From assembly GCA_038093975.1 (NCBI GenBank), contig JBBPTG010000139.1, positions 1 to 64,000 on the forward strand: a stretch of 64,000 nucleotides of DNA, written 5' to 3'. The position numbers were made by a program, and so were the translations under genes. The number at the start of each line of letters is the position of its first letter. The first letter of the stretch is position 1. The stretch is from Chalciporus piperatus. Lineage: Eukaryota > Basidiomycota > Agaricomycetes > Boletales > Boletaceae. Of this stretch, positions 42,842 to 55,409 are shown in pieces. The notes beneath the pieces are model-generated. The model was not told the origin of the DNA. It saw only the letters and a program-made list of their open reading frames with translations, and made no database searches.

Positions 42842-44841
42842 ATGGTCAAACGTCCACACCCTCATGCCGACAGTGGGTCCGACGTCAGCGAATTTCTGGA
42901 AGAGTCCGACGATTCGAGTTTCGAGGCGACGACGTCAACTGGCAGACGCAAAAAGACGCGTCAAACGCGTAAAATTGCGTCTAAACGAGCTCGTGTAACA
43001 GGTTCTGTCGATACCGAACGCGAAGGCGCACTTGGCTCAACTGTTTCGGCACCACACCCCGCGTCCTGGCATGTCGTCAAACAAGTAGAGCCAATTCGAG
43101 ATTCGCTGTTGCAATGGTACGACAAAATCCATGATGTACGAGGAATGCCATGGCGGAAGCCTTATGATGGGTCGCTGGACAATGATCGCAGAGCACAACG
43201 TGCATACGAGGTCCGTTCCAGGTACCTTCCTTCAATAATGGTTTCTGACAAGCTTCGATCAGGTCTGGGTATCTGAAATCATGCTTCAGCAGACCCAGGT
43301 GGTCACTGTAATACCATACTACAATAAATGGATGGCCAAGTACGTGCGTGCTTCTTCCGGTCTTTCCGTGATTGCTCTCTTAACCTTCTCTAGATTCCCG
43401 ACCATTAAAGATCTGGCCGCTTCTGACATCGAGACAGTAAATAGCCTTTGGAAGGGCCTAGGTTACTACTCTCGCGCTGCCCGTCTGCTGAGCGGTTCCC
43501 AGAAAGTGGTCAAGGAACTTGGAGGCAGGCTTCCAGATAATGCTAAGGATATGCAAGCCAAGATACCAGGGATCGGGCGCTACAGTGCCGGCGCTATCTG
43601 TTCTATCGCGTACAATCAATGTGCTCCTGCGGTGAGTCTTCATCGCATGGTAAGCGACATTCCGAATTGTGCTAAACATGATTTGTTATAGCTCGACGGG
43701 AACGTCATCCGGTTGCTGACTCGCTTTTTGGCTCTGTATGCTCCTCCAAAGGGGAAGCAAGCCCAGGATGTCTTATGGGCAGGTGCAGAGGCCTTCATAG
43801 AGGGAGCGTCGCGTCCCGGTGACATCAATCAAGCGTTAATCGAGCTTGGGAGTACCATTTGCAAGGTCAGGGACCCTGCTTGTTCTAGTTGCCCTCTGCG
43901 GCCATGGTGTCGAGCGTACCAGCGAACACAGTCCAATTCAGTAGGCGAATGTTTTCCCTGCACTCTGCTAAGTCTGACGCCTTAATTAGCAGGATTTAGC
44001 GGAGGAGGCAGACATCGAGGAATTGTGTAACCTCTGTGAACCACTTCCTGCGGACGACCCAGATACGAGCCTTGTCACCATCTACCCGATGAAAGTGGAG
44101 AAGAAGAAAGCTCGTGAAGAATTGGATTCTGTCAACGTGGTTGAATGGCGTACGACAGACAAGCGCAAGCGGCATTTCATCCTCGTTCGTCGCCCAGAAG
44201 GAGGTACGCAGCCTATATGCGCTCACCTAAGCCAACGAGACTAATCCATCACTTATCACAGGACTCCTAGCGGGGTTACACGAATTCCCAACGATGCCTA
44301 ATATCTCCGGGGCATCTGCGACCGCTGCGAAAGTTGCCGAAATACCAACTCATCTTCTCACAGACTTACTCATCGACCCGCCTTCATGTTCCATATCGAA
44401 AAGCACGACACAACAGGTTGATACCCCCAAAGGAGCAATACGGTTTGTACACGTCAAACCCGCGGGAGACGTCCTCCACGTTTTCTCACACATCAAGAAA
44501 ACGTACCGTGTCCAATGGGTGCTCTTAGAAGGTGGAGGAAATGAACCTCCCAAACTGCGCAACGACCCCGGCTTGTCGACCGTGCAAACGGATGGGAAGA
44601 CCAAGACACTGCGGAAAGGCAAACGAAGAGCGCGCACAGACGCATCCGAGGATTCCGAGGGTGAGAAGCCTAGTATCCCCGTGTATGCACAGTGGATTCC
44701 GCTGGACGAAGTCAAGGATGCAAAGTGCGTGAAACTGAACTCTATCCTCTTTATCTGATAGAAGCTAACATTCACCAATCCAACCACAGTATCGGAACTG
44801 GAGTGATGAAAGTGTGGAAACAGGTTCAAACGCTGTGGTAA
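42842..44841 (+). CDS. MYH1: MutY-type adenine DNA glycosylase
   Basis: Base-excision enzyme that removes A mispaired with 8-oxoG. Seven exons: 42842-43210, 43263-43339, 43394-43631, 43692-43940, 43993-44203, 44262-44724 and 44790-44841, total 1659 bases (552 residues). The catalytic glutamate lies in [11 protein letters not shown]. The helix-hairpin-helix is [12 protein letters not shown], and the catalytic aspartate is in [11 protein letters not shown]. The iron-sulfur ligands are [17 protein letters not shown] (C-x6-C-x2-C-x5-C). A C-terminal Nudix-like 8-oxoG recognition domain follows ([29 protein letters not shown]). The N-terminal 75 residues are basic and likely nuclear. All key residues are present, so it should be active. 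Confidence 0.95.
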
Positions 44842-45229
44842 ACCCTGATCAGACATCGTATCTATCTATCCTTGATCTGTATGATGATATTGCTACGTTC
44901 CGTGATAAGAATACATGGTTTAGATGCCGAAGATGCTGTGATTTGGTGGATCTAGTGTCGGCACAGGAACCTTTCCCCACGTCTCCTGTGCGTACAGCAT
45001 GTGTGGATGAGCACACAGCTAACATACGTGGCTCCAACGAACATGGATTTTGCTATCTTTCGTCGCATACAGCGGAGAATTATAGGACGCAGGCTTCTGC
45101 GAGGTCCCAAACCTCCTCGAGCTTCAAACCAGCAACCGACATGTGAGCACCTGTGTTAGAGCGCTGGATAGGCTGTGATAGTTTCTAGCATATACTCACG
45201 AAAGTTAGAGCGAATCCTGCAAGGTATGT

Positions 45230-45990
45230 TCCTTGGCGTTGTGTAGGATCAACGTCGTCATAACCAAAATTTGGGAAACACGGGTTCAGGGGCCTGTGCA
45301 TGCGGTGAGAGCTCAGAGACTATGGAATTCGAGAAACTGACCACAACAGCGCCAAGGGGATGCACCCTCGACCTCGGCCTGTCGACGACCGAGTTGGCGA
45401 AGGACATAGTCGTCCGAGATTGCTTGTCAGTCCTGCTACGTGAGTCGACCCGGAGACCAAGCGCATTCGAACAACGCAGGACGCTGCGGCTTTTGGTAGC
45501 TCCGTAACATTATTCATCAGTCATTCATCCTTCGCAACGTTCATCGAGCATCGAGTCCTAACCGCCGTGTCGTTATCCGTGACTTGCGCAAATGACATTG
45601 ACGGGAATTTGGGTGAGGAAGTTGAGTTCGGCGAATTCGACTCGGTTTTCCTTGACGGCTTTGGGGCAATCTCTGGCCCAAATCTGTCGAACAAATAAGT
45701 CTCAGTTGCTGTCACGACGGGCGTGTCAGAGTCTTACATCTCTGGCTCGGACGAGTGCCTCGGGCAGATGTGAATGGTGATTTTGATGTGCTCGTGTGTC
45801 TTGGCGAGGGGAAGGGAGCAAGCACCAATTCCTCCACCGACATCGACAACGGTGGGTTATTTCTCGAATGTGGTCAGGGCCCAGCGCACCAAAAATCAGG
45901 CTGACGACACATGCAAGTTGGCAGGATTCGAAGGGAACCCGTTCAATCCTCTCATGGAGCGGTGGTAACTCTACATCGTGTTGTAAGTTC
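45230..45990 (-). pseudogene. O-methyltransferase relic
   Basis: On the minus strand, in shifting frames, lie the SAM-binding motif of fungal O-methyltransferases (VVDVGGGIGACSLPLAKTHEH), then RVEFAELNFLTQIPV, and near the end APEPVFPNFG-like residues. Stops and frameshifts separate the pieces, the N-terminal dimerisation domain is missing, and no intron set restores a frame. Such enzymes usually act in secondary metabolism. It lies between MutY and the Bud4-like gene and is not close enough to the halogenase (15 kb) to imply a cluster. Confidence 0.65.
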
Positions 45991-46359
45991 TTTGGAGTAC
46001 CAAGTCAACGTACCTCTACCAACCACTTCATCACTTCATCATGCTCGTTCAGTCGACCAACCTTCCCCCGAGCATGCAAGGCTTATGGCATTTATGTGGC
46101 ATAGAATTACAAGACAGCATGTGCATTTGGTTACTAGAGATGATCAAGTAACGTACTATAAAAGAAAAGAAAAATTGCTCAAGAGAGGAGGCCATGATTG
46201 CGGGTTCGAGAGTTCGAATGCCAATGAGAAAATAAACTTGGAAAGTCATATATAGAGAAAACGAAATATACCGGGCGGGGATCCCGGTAGAGTCCCCCGC
46301 ATAATAACAAGAACTAAAAAAACATGCATACGAGAGTCGTTGGGTCCACATCTGGCAGG

Positions 46360-49300
46360 CTATGATGATGCGGTGGAGGGTTTGGCAAGCTCTTGTTGGC
46401 GTTGCCATACGAGTTCTGCCCACAATGGATTGGGTGGTATGTGACCAACCAAAGCACGCAGCACCTCCAGCCTGAAAATCAAGTCATCAGGGAGGGTTCG
46501 CCATCACCAACTAAACGACTTACCATCTAGCCTTCTCCTCGTCCGAATCAGCAAAGAAAAATATTTGCTGATCGTCAGGGAAAACGAGCTTGAACGACCG
46601 TTCCACGGCGAATAACGAATCGTAGTCATCCCTGTAGCGACCATCAGAGCCACTTTGAATGTCCTCGACAGCGATGGCTTTCTTGAGGTTGATCGTCGCA
46701 GTGGCTTTCTTCGTGACGTCGCTAAACGCAATCAGACTTGCGCCAGTCACCCTGAACGTTCGCCGTCGCCACGTCTGAGATAGGTGGTGTCAGCGCAGCT
46801 TCGAAAACGGACAAGAGCCAACCTCACCTTACAATCGCCACCGTTCTGCGTCAGTGTACCCTCAAAGTAGGTAACCTTATGCCACGCGACGTGCCTGAGC
46901 CCGCGAAGACATTCGTCCATGCTCAAAGGCATATGATTCGACAAGACTCCAGGAAGTGAAGGAAGCCTGAACACTTGCAGGACAATCTCTCCTACTTCCA
47001 TCGTCGTGGCACCTCCCGAACTTTCCACCCGCTGACCAATCAAAGGATAGCTAACCTCGAAGACACAGGTGTCGGACCGCGCTGCGACATCTTTGAAAGC
47101 GATAAACGCCCTTGCCAGCGTACCATCTTGTTTCAGGTATCGAGCAAGGTTGTCTGGGAGCTTGTGTGGGGGTGGTGCAGGAGGCGGCGGTGTTGGTCGT
47201 GCGGCTGGTTTCTTGGGCGTCGATGAGAAGAAACTGAACATGCCACCCTTAGGTTTCGGAGGAGGAGGAGGAGCGACCGGCTTTTGAGGAGCGGGTTTGG
47301 GAGGTATGAGGGCTTTAAACTGGGCGGCAATGTGAGGATCGGGTTTGATCTTCAGTGTGAGTGTAAATTCGAGCTTATTGTGCTCGATGCTAGTGGGCAA
47401 TTAGTCAAATAAACATCGAAAAGCGGAAGGACATACAGTTCAAACTCCTGGTCAATGCGCGTGTCCCGAGACAATTGGACATCTGGAGTGGTAACGTAGT
47501 GAATACCGTTGTTTAATGTGCATGTTAGTGCCGTGGGTTGTTGCGGTATCGGAACCTTGAGGCCCTTGACGCCAAGTACTGCGACCAAGAGTCAGAGAAC
47601 AGGTATCGGCGGACAGTGGGGACTTACCTCTGACGAAGACCTTACCAGATGCTTTCCCTGGTTTCTCTTGAGACCGATACTCCTTAATCTGCTTAGCATA
47701 CTCATTCTACTCCCGTCAGTTCGCTCACTTGAACACACGACGGACCAAACGCACCATGTCCGACGGACGTCTAACAGCCTTCCACGCTTTGCCACCGTGG
47801 ACATCTCCAGCAAACGACGTATGCGAGACCTGCTCAGCGTCTGCGGAGGCAAATATCGCCTCATGTTCACGGACCCGATATTTCTATCATCATTGTCACA
47901 ACCATCAGCAAGATCTTAATTCCTGGATCAGAACGACTTACGCCGCGGTGCTCAGGATCGAGCTTTCGCAACTCCTTTGATATACTATCCGCCAAGAGTT
48001 CCTCCGCCGTTTCCGAGATCCCAATGTCGAGAAGCAAGTCGCTCTTCGTCAGCGCACCAGCGTCCCCAGTGCTTTGACTCCGTCTTCGACTCGGACGATC
48101 CGTACTCGGCGGGAGGGACGTCGGCCGAGGAGGTGTATAATACCCCAACGACTCATCCTCCTCCTTCCTCCTCGCCTCCCTCCTCTTCTCCAAAATCAAC
48201 TCCTCCCTCATCCTGATCGCATCCTTGGTTGGCGAAGCAGGGACAGGCGCCTCCTCCACTGGACTCCTAAACGAAGGTCCGTAATATACCGCCGTGTCCG
48301 TCGCTGCGCGCTGTATCGGAAACGGTGCCACTCGCGCGGAATGTAAGATGGGTTGACTGTCGTCCATCGAAAAGTCCATGTCCGTTTCTGTGCGTGTGCT
48401 CTCGTCGCCCGTAGCACCACTGAGGTCCCCACCGAACTGACCGGGTTTGATGCCTTCTGTCATTAACTCGACGCGGATTTGGGGAAGCGCATTGGATTTC
48501 TTGGTGCTCGACCCAGAGCTGCCTTTGACGTCGTCCATGAGTCGGTCGAGGGCAGACCGCATCTCCCCGAGCTGGAGCGATCCCATGGAATCGCGCAATC
48601 CCAATCCCAATCCCAATCCCCCACTACGATCGAAGCTGGTCTCGAGCATGCCATAACTCGACTGAGGGCGCGTCGGCATAGGTCGCGACGGGGGCGATTC
48701 CACCGTCGCGGCTGGCAACATATCTTCGTCCATGACATCGTCCTCGTTCACCTTGGAAAGGCTATTCTCTGCACTGACAGTCGCAGAATTCAACACCCGC
48801 TTCTCGGCTGTCTGGATGGTAGCGAATTCAGCGCTGACGTCGGTCATGACGGACATGTTGTCCGGGCGTCTGTCTCTATCTATATCTGCCTCCTCGACTT
48901 CTGGAGCCGCTTCCTCCACTTCCACGGGTTCCACAGATTTGCTCAGCTCGTCCGCGACCTTCTTCTCGACCTCGACCTTTTCAGGGGGAGGCGTCGCAAG
49001 CGTGACAATGGGAGAGCCAGTCGCAGGTGATCCCAACGGACTCTCCATACTCTTCTTCCGCATCAACCTCATATGCACATCCTCCCTGCTAATCCTGGGC
49101 ATACGAGCACTTTGCAACTCTTGTGCGCTCGCGCTCTCGCGAAGAGGCGAACCTGTCGGGACACTGGGGGATGCGGACCTAAGGGCCGGGGAAACCGCAG
49201 CCAAACTGGAGGAGACGTTAAGAGGGGAATCCGATCGTCGGCGCATGTCAAGAGCTGTGGGCGAACCAGAACTGCGTGGAAGAGATATTCCGAATGGCGA

Positions 49301-51252
49301 CACCGAGCGCAGTACATGTTCGTCGCTAGGAACAGTTGGGACAGGGAACATGCGCGATTGCGATGGAATATGCGGCGTGGGGCTACCCTCCCCTTCCATG
49401 CTTCGCTCGTCGGCGGAGATGTGGGATGAGCCGGACGAAACACCTGCAAAAGATAGAGGAGGGGTGAGAGGGGGAGGGGTACTCGTCGTGAAGGATGAGT
49501 TGCGTGGAATGAGATCAGATAGTCTTGGGACATCGTCCTTGTGTTCGCCTTGGGTGGGATTGAGAGCCTTTTGAAGCTCTGCCTCCAAGTCCAAGTTGGA
49601 CAGCGAAACCTCGGATTGGCCGATAGACAAGTTGGCGGGGTCCAAGGGATCTTCGAATGATGTAAAGGAGAGTTCGCCGCCATCTTCTTTGATTCTGGGT
49701 ATAGACACAGAGAAGGGGTCCTCGGCAGGTAACTCTACGTCGTAAACTGTAAGATTCAAGAGTAGGAAATAAGGGATGCCATGAACTCACCAACCGTGGC
49801 ATGCTTGGGGGAACTTTCGCTCAGCGGGGCCTGTAATTCGAACCGCGGAATGAGCGAGTCTCTGTTGGAGTGCTCGTTCCGCACGACGCTCTTTGCTGGA
49901 CTCGGCGACGGTGGCATCATATCAATGTCTTCCTCAACCTCATCTGATTGGTGGCCTTCGCGAGCACGCTCAGCGTGCGTCGACCTACCAAGCGGCGCCT
50001 CTGTGCTAGAGGAGATGTCCATGAACGAGTCCGCCGCTCGAGGAGGGGTCGAGGGAGAATCTGAAGGGGAAACCTGTCTCGGCCCCTGTTCCGAAGGCTC
50101 AGAGCTCGGGAAGGCGAAACCTGGGACGGACATTGCAGGAGACGAAACGCTTGCTCGACGTCGTGATCGTTCTGCATGATGCGAGCGTCCATATGGGATC
50201 CCGTCTTCTGTGTCCAACTCCGCAGGAAGCGACGAGAAACGGCGGGGAGTGGATGGTAACCCCAGTCCCGGCATGGATGAGGTTTGTATCATGTTATTAA
50301 CGACTCCAGTGAGGCTAAGGTCCGCTTCACCAAGCTGGACGCTCTCAAAGCTGTCCTCCACGTGGTCAGCGGATACAGCGAAATCGTGGACTTGGGCGTG
50401 ATGAGCCTCTAAATCAGTGGCTTGCTCGGGTTCACCGTAGTCATCCTCGTCCGATGAAAAGAATGGGTTCTCTTCCTCTTCTTCGTCTCGGTCAAACTCC
50501 AAAACATCGCAACGTTCATCAAATGTCACCGTTTTCCGTCGCTGTCGCCTGCCATCTAACGATGGGTGATCCGCGGCTCGAGGTCCATGCAGTCGTTTTG
50601 AGACGAGTGCAGGTCGGGAAGGAGTAACAGGACGTGAAGGAGGTGCTTGAGCTGGTGGAGGTGAAGGTGGGGGAAGGGGAGGAAGGGGGACAGCAGCAGG
50701 CGTAAAAGTAGCTTTAGGTGGCAAAGGCGGTGGTAGTTCCTCGACTACTTCTTCTCCAAGTTGTCTGAATGGGCTCTTTGTGACAGGCTCTTTCTCGATA
50801 AGACCCTGATAAGCTTTCGACTGACGCCTTTCGCGCTTGGAAGCCAATGGTTTCTCGTTCTCTGCTTGCTCATGCATAGAATCTGGACGGGGCCGTTTCT
50901 CACCGCTAACTCGGCGAGTGACGGGCTGTGTGAGTGGGGTTTCGCTAGATGAAGAGGTGGAAGGTCTGGAAGGAAGGGGAGGTTGAGTCTTGAACGGTGA
51001 TTGCGAGACGAGGTTGCTGTTTCTCAGATGTTTGTAACTGGACGAAGATCGTCGAGCGACAAGAGGGAAGGGAGGTTTTCCCTCGCGTTTGGCAATCCTA
51101 AGAGGTGTAGTTCCCGTATTTGAGCCCGGCGACGATGATTTTCCCCATCCCTTTGCTGAATTGCGCAGGATGGATGATTGAACTGGATCGGAAGAATTTG
51201 AAAGAAGTCTGTCCCTCAATGGAGATGCTGTTGACGAGCGTTGTGTGCTCAT
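46360..51252 (-). CDS. BUD4: Anillin/Bud4-like septation protein with PH domain
   Basis: Eight exons on the minus strand: 49791-51252, 47942-49746, 47755-47883, 47628-47706, 47437-47578, 46828-47389, 46524-46774 and 46360-46471, total 4542 bases (1513 residues). The first 1000 residues are disordered, with many SP/TP sites and proline runs. A helical segment, IRMREELILEKRREARRKEE, follows. The C-terminal third has an anillin-homology region (TCTLNNGIHYVTT, IEHNKLEFTLTLKI, interrupted by a proline-rich insert) and ends in a PH domain (TWRRRTFRVTGASLIAFSD, FKLVFPDDQQIFFFAD, EKARWLEVLRALVG). Such proteins organise septins and the contractile ring at the division site. Every intron junction fits in phase. 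Confidence 0.9.
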
Positions 51253-51257
51253 CGCTA

Positions 51258-51999
51258 GCCAATGAATGGCTTAAGGTGTCGCTGTCGCTGTCGTCGCCGT
51301 CGGGCGCGCTGATCTCGCCTGGGAAACAAGGACAAAGTTGACAACTGACAAGACCGTGGGAACTCTGCTTCAACGCGTCAACCACGTGATCGCGAAAATC
51401 GCCAAACCTGAGCAAACAGCTGCGACCTAACCAAGCTCGGTAACCGACTTGGAACGCAGTAGGAAGCCTCGCATTGAGACGAAGGCCCAAAAGGGGATGC
51501 AGGAACAAGAGCTTTCCTGGGGAAAGTTATGACTGCGTGGTGACGAGGTGACAAGGCAGTGAAATCATAGCGCGGTCTTTATTCACGCAGTCCGATGCAA
51601 ACAAGTTCGCTGGAACGTCATGAAGGTATGAGATGAAGTCGATCAGCGCTCGCATGAGATTCAAGTATTCCGAAAGCATGAGCACAGCTGGGATGTCGTG
51701 TCGACCTTCGAACTCCCCTTCAACGCCCTCCACGACGACACACCGGGGTTGGGCTCACGCCAATCGTCATCTTCATCTTCGTCGTCGTTTCTCTCCGTCG
51801 CGGTCACAAGGCCGCCCCTGCTTCTGTTCCGATTCTTCCCTGAGCTGAGAACATTCCCCTGAGCGTTCCACGCGTTCTGCCAAACCTTCGTGGTCTAGTG
51901 ATCCTCTGGCCCAGGCTTTGCGTGATTCTGGCGAATCCAAGACGCGAGTGAAGACATGGTATGGGCGATACACTAAAAGTTCCTCTTTCAAGGAGCATG
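51258..51999 (-). pseudogene. Decayed copy of the P-loop NTPase gene
   Basis: On the minus strand, pieces of this stretch match the neighbouring gene at 52113-53521: DVPANLFAS, LFLHPLLGLRLNARLPTAF and an N-terminal HNAWNAQ-like part, in several frames with stops and an altered Walker region. The similarity fades at about 51300 and the duplicate abuts the Bud4-like start codon, so the upstream region of that gene appears to be built from this relic. It is a truncated tandem duplicate. Confidence 0.7.
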
Positions 52000-52112
52000 G
52001 GGTAGGCGCTTCGACATCCTGAATAACCTTGCTAACCTGATTGCTTCTTTAGAAGTACTACACATGCTACGGTTTTACACGCTACCGACACAAAAGTATC
52101 GAATGGCGTAAA

Positions 52113-53521
52113 CTAATACAACTCCTTGAAAAGCCTAGCGTATAACGCCATCTGTGCGTCAGGCGTTGTTGCCCCCAAGTACTCCACCATAAACGCCGGC
52201 ATGATCTTGCTTACGAAGTTCCCCTCCCCTTTGTAGTCTTGCTCCTTAACCTCCCAGCAAAAGAACTCGTTGTCGGGATCTCCAATGTCCTCGAACTTGT
52301 TCATTCTTCGTATGACGTCCACCATCCCTCTCTCGGTATCAAATGGAACCCTCTCCATCAATCTAACTTTATAATTCTCCGGATCGTGAGCATTTGCGAA
52401 TGCGACTCGAAGGTTTGGTGTGAATGTCCATAACCACGTCTCGAGCTGCTTGTCAGTTGGTTTCGGTCCCGAAGTCCGGAGATCTCGACTGATGACAGGA
52501 CACACGATGCATCAGCCTAGCACTACCCACAGCTAGAAGACGGGTATACGCACACCAGCGTGGCTTCTCTGTAAGTGAACGTTGGCATGGTAAATAATTT
52601 GACGGGGGGGAAGGGAACCCCAGAATGTGTGCTCATGAGGCGACTCAGTGCCAGCCACGAAAAACTGGTACTCCGAAGAGTAGGAGCAACTTGAACCACC
52701 GTGCCGAGGTTGGAATCGTAGAGAGGAGGGGGGAAATCACTTTCTGTGAGACACCAGATGCCGGGGACATGCGGAGCGAGATCGTTCCCCTCATGCATCT
52801 GTGCCGTGCTATCAACAACATGACAGCCAAGCTCGGTGAAAAGGTAGGTTCGACCATAATCACCGACTTGGAACGCGGTAGGAAGCCTCGCGTTGAGACG
52901 AAGGCCAAGAAGGGGATGCAGGAACAAGGATTTTCCTGGGGAAAGTGGTTAGTAGCGTGTGGTGACGAGATTGTGGAAATTCGTACCGCTTCCAGGACTG
53001 CCGCTAATGAGTATGATTGCGCGGTCTTTCTTCACGCGGTATGATGCAAACGGGTTCGCTGGGACGTCCTTGAGATATGTATATACCCAGTTTTCGAGAC
53101 TCTTCAGCAGCACATCAGAATCACTACTTGGACGGTATCAATGAAAGTCACATACTTCGTCTTTGGGCGGCGGGATACCTTTGACAAAGTCGATCAACGC
53201 TTTCATGAGGTTCAGATATTCCGAACGCATAAGCACTGCTGCGATGTCGTGTCCTTTGAACTCCCCTTCAACGCCCTGCATGACAACACACTTGGAGGGC
53301 TCGCGGGCGTCGTCATCTTGATACTCCTCATCTTCGTCTTCTTCTTTGTGATCACCCTGAGTCGGACGCTGCTGCTGTTCAAGTTCTGGTTCTTCCCTGA
53401 CCTGGTAAAGGCTCAAGACGTCCTCCTGCGCATTCCACGCGCTCTGCCAAAGCCTCGAAGTCCAGTGATCCTCGGGCGCGGGTTTCGCGTTGCGCTGAAG
53501 CCAAGATGCAAGTAAAGACAT
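52113..53521 (-). CDS. P-loop NTPase-like protein of an expanded family (one in-frame TGA or unusual intron)
   Basis: Exons on the minus strand: 52987-53521, 52554-52935 and 52113-52488. The 51-bp intron 52936-52986 has a ctactaac branch site, and removing it creates a perfect Walker A motif, SGSPGSGKS. The N-terminus (MSLLASWLQRNAKPAPEDHW) leads to an acidic stretch. After the Walker motif comes a region with VVDSTAQ and APHVPGIWCLTESDFPP, and the C-terminus ends VEYLGATTPDAQMALYARLF. An in-frame TGA at 53138-53140 breaks the first exon unless a 54-bp intron (donor gtatgt) removes it. I do not recognise the family; similar proteins form large sets in agaricomycetes. It may be a fresh pseudogene. 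Confidence 0.6.
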
Positions 53522-53782
53522 GGGTGGTCGGACGATACTTCGGAAGCCCCTCTCTTGAGGAGAGGGGTCATTGTAACGGGTCCCCATTACATCATCGCTC
53601 CAAGTGAATCAACATGCATGGTAAACCAACGGTAGACCATGATCAATCAATCATGGGCGAGAGTCCCGTTGGGGCGTTTCATTCCGCGCGAAGAGGGATC
53701 GTTTCAAAAGTATTTTGGTAACCCGGCACCATTCATTTGGGTTCCTCAGGCTAGATTCGTCTCGATGCTAACAATTTCACAA

Positions 53783-53853
53783 GCATTAATGGGGTAGTGG
53801 TAACCTGGGTCGTTGCCATCGACCCGCCGGGGGTTCGATTCCCTCTTAATGCA
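53783..53853 (+). tRNA. tRNA-Gly (anticodon GCC)
   Basis: A 71-base cloverleaf: acceptor gcattaa/ttaatgc, D arm with gggtagtggtaacc, anticodon stem ggtcg/cgacc with loop ttgccat (anticodon GCC), T arm ending with ggttcgatt. The discriminator is A. No intron. A run of T follows directly (about 53857-53863), the expected polymerase III terminator. It lies just downstream of the nicotinamidase gene, on the opposite strand. Confidence 0.93.
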
Positions 53854-53975
53854 TTCTTTTTTTCTGGATTATGTCCCAACATCCTCTCGTGCACTTCAAA
53901 ACATAACACGATCCTGATTCCAGCTAATAGTAACAAGTACGGTACGGTATGGCGATACACAATGTCAACAACGGA

Positions 53976-54674
53976 TCAGACCCCCAATATCCCCTTCAAC
54001 TCGCTGATGGTATCGATGATACCGACCCCAGCAGCCTTGATCGACTCCCACTCCTTCCCATCCGTCGAAACGCTCCTCACCCCTTCCTTCACCACCCACG
54101 TCTTCCACGCTCCAACCTTGGCAGCATCGATCGCGGACTCTTTCACACAGTAATCGCCCGCGACGCCTATCACGTATAGATCCGTCACCCCCTTCTCGCG
54201 CAACAGCACCTCAAGGTTGGTCGGTAAGAGCCCCCAGGGATCTTTGAACGCTGAATAACACTCCACGCCCGGATCCATCCCCTTCAAGATGACAGCATCG
54301 AACAGCTCCTCGCGCAATGGCGCAATCAGTGCCGCACCAGGCGTACCCTGGACACAGTGGTCCGGCCATAATACCTGTTGAAGACCACGTTGTGCGATCC
54401 CATTGACGTCCTGTCCCCGAGCTTCGACGAGGTGTTTCGGTGGGTAGATAGTGGTTTCCTCGAAAGGCATCTTTCCCAGGTGAGTAGACGCGAAGGAGAT
54501 GTGACCCGGAGGATGCCAGTCTTTAGAGGCATAGCGGCAGTGGAACGGAAGTTCGATGATTTTATTGACGGGTTCGACGACAGATGGACCGTTTGGGACG
54601 GCAAGACTCCCGGTGAGGAAGTCCACCTGCATGTCGATGACGAGTAATGCGTTGACTGGGCCCTTGGTCGTCAT
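53976..54674 (-). CDS. PNC1: Nicotinamidase
   Basis: Converts nicotinamide to nicotinic acid in the NAD salvage pathway. A single exon of 232 residues on the minus strand, close to the usual length. Isochorismatase-fold motifs: LLVIDMQVDFLTGSL (catalytic aspartate), YASKDWHPPGHISF (metal-binding DxH), LWPDHCVQGTPGA and VIGVAGDYCVKESA (catalytic cysteine). All are present, so it should be active. No targeting signal is visible; the cytosol or peroxisome is likely, as in yeast. The start is the first ATG, directly before the core fold. Confidence 0.94.
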   Translation of the reverse strand: MTTKGPVNALLVIDMQVDFLTGSLAVPNGPSVVEPVNKIIELPFHCRYASKDWHPPGHISFASTHLGKMPFEETTIYPPKHLVEARGQDVNGIAQRGLQQVLWPDHCVQGTPGAALIAPLREELFDAVILKGMDPGVECYSAFKDPWGLLPTNLEVLLREKGVTDLYVIGVAGDYCVKESAIDAAKVGAWKTWVVKEGVRSVSTDGKEWESIKAAGVGIIDTISELKGILGV

Positions 54675-55409
54675 GTCTTTCGTTCCTACTGAAACGACTT
54701 GGTGAGATGTCAGCGATTATATGCGTGAATCGTACGATTCAGAAGTCGCGATAGCCGCTCCGACACGCTTGGGAGAAAGTTACTTAGCTTCTGGTAGAGA
54801 AGGAGAGACGGCAAACGCTGATAAGCCAATTGGGGTTGCCATTTTTGGTTTAATACCCCCTGATGACCTCATTGAGAGTTGATTTACAAATGGAACGGAT
54901 ACGTCAGTTACCAGTCACAGAGCACACTCGGAACATGAATGGGGTCCGGTGACTTAGCCCAAGGCCATACACAAGGATATAAGTAGATGGAAAACACAAG
55001 AGCATTTTTTGTAGCTCAAAACGAGTAAGCGAACAAGATCGTATATGGAATCTCCCCCAAGCAGGCACAGCACTGAGATTCCCATCAAAACCTTCATAAC
55101 TCTTGATTGTTAATGACTGTGCAACTGTGCAACCGAAGCCGCAATATCAACAGGTTCGCATAGGTGCTATACGTCTATTGCTTCAATGCGACTGCGCGAA
55201 CGAGACAATAACCACTCACGTTGAAACGACGTGCATGGTCGAGCCCCGCCTGAAAGCCTTGTTGTTTACAGTAGTAACCGAATCTTTGCAAGAGGTTCGT
55301 CAACTGCTTATCACAATCATGGAAGCGTTTAACATGCCTGCAGTTTTCAGGAATTGATTCCCCAGCTGGTTGAAGCATGCTGATGATCAATAGTCTTTCG
55401 CCGATCAAG
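54675..55409. other. Intergenic, no gene recognised
   Basis: About 735 bases between the nicotinamidase start and the end of the next minus-strand gene. It should contain the nicotinamidase promoter. No domain or repeat is seen. Confidence 0.5.

Noticed and set aside
46190..46245. tRNA-like ggttcgagagttcgaatgcc
   Set aside because: Only a T-loop-like word is present; no cloverleaf can be folded.
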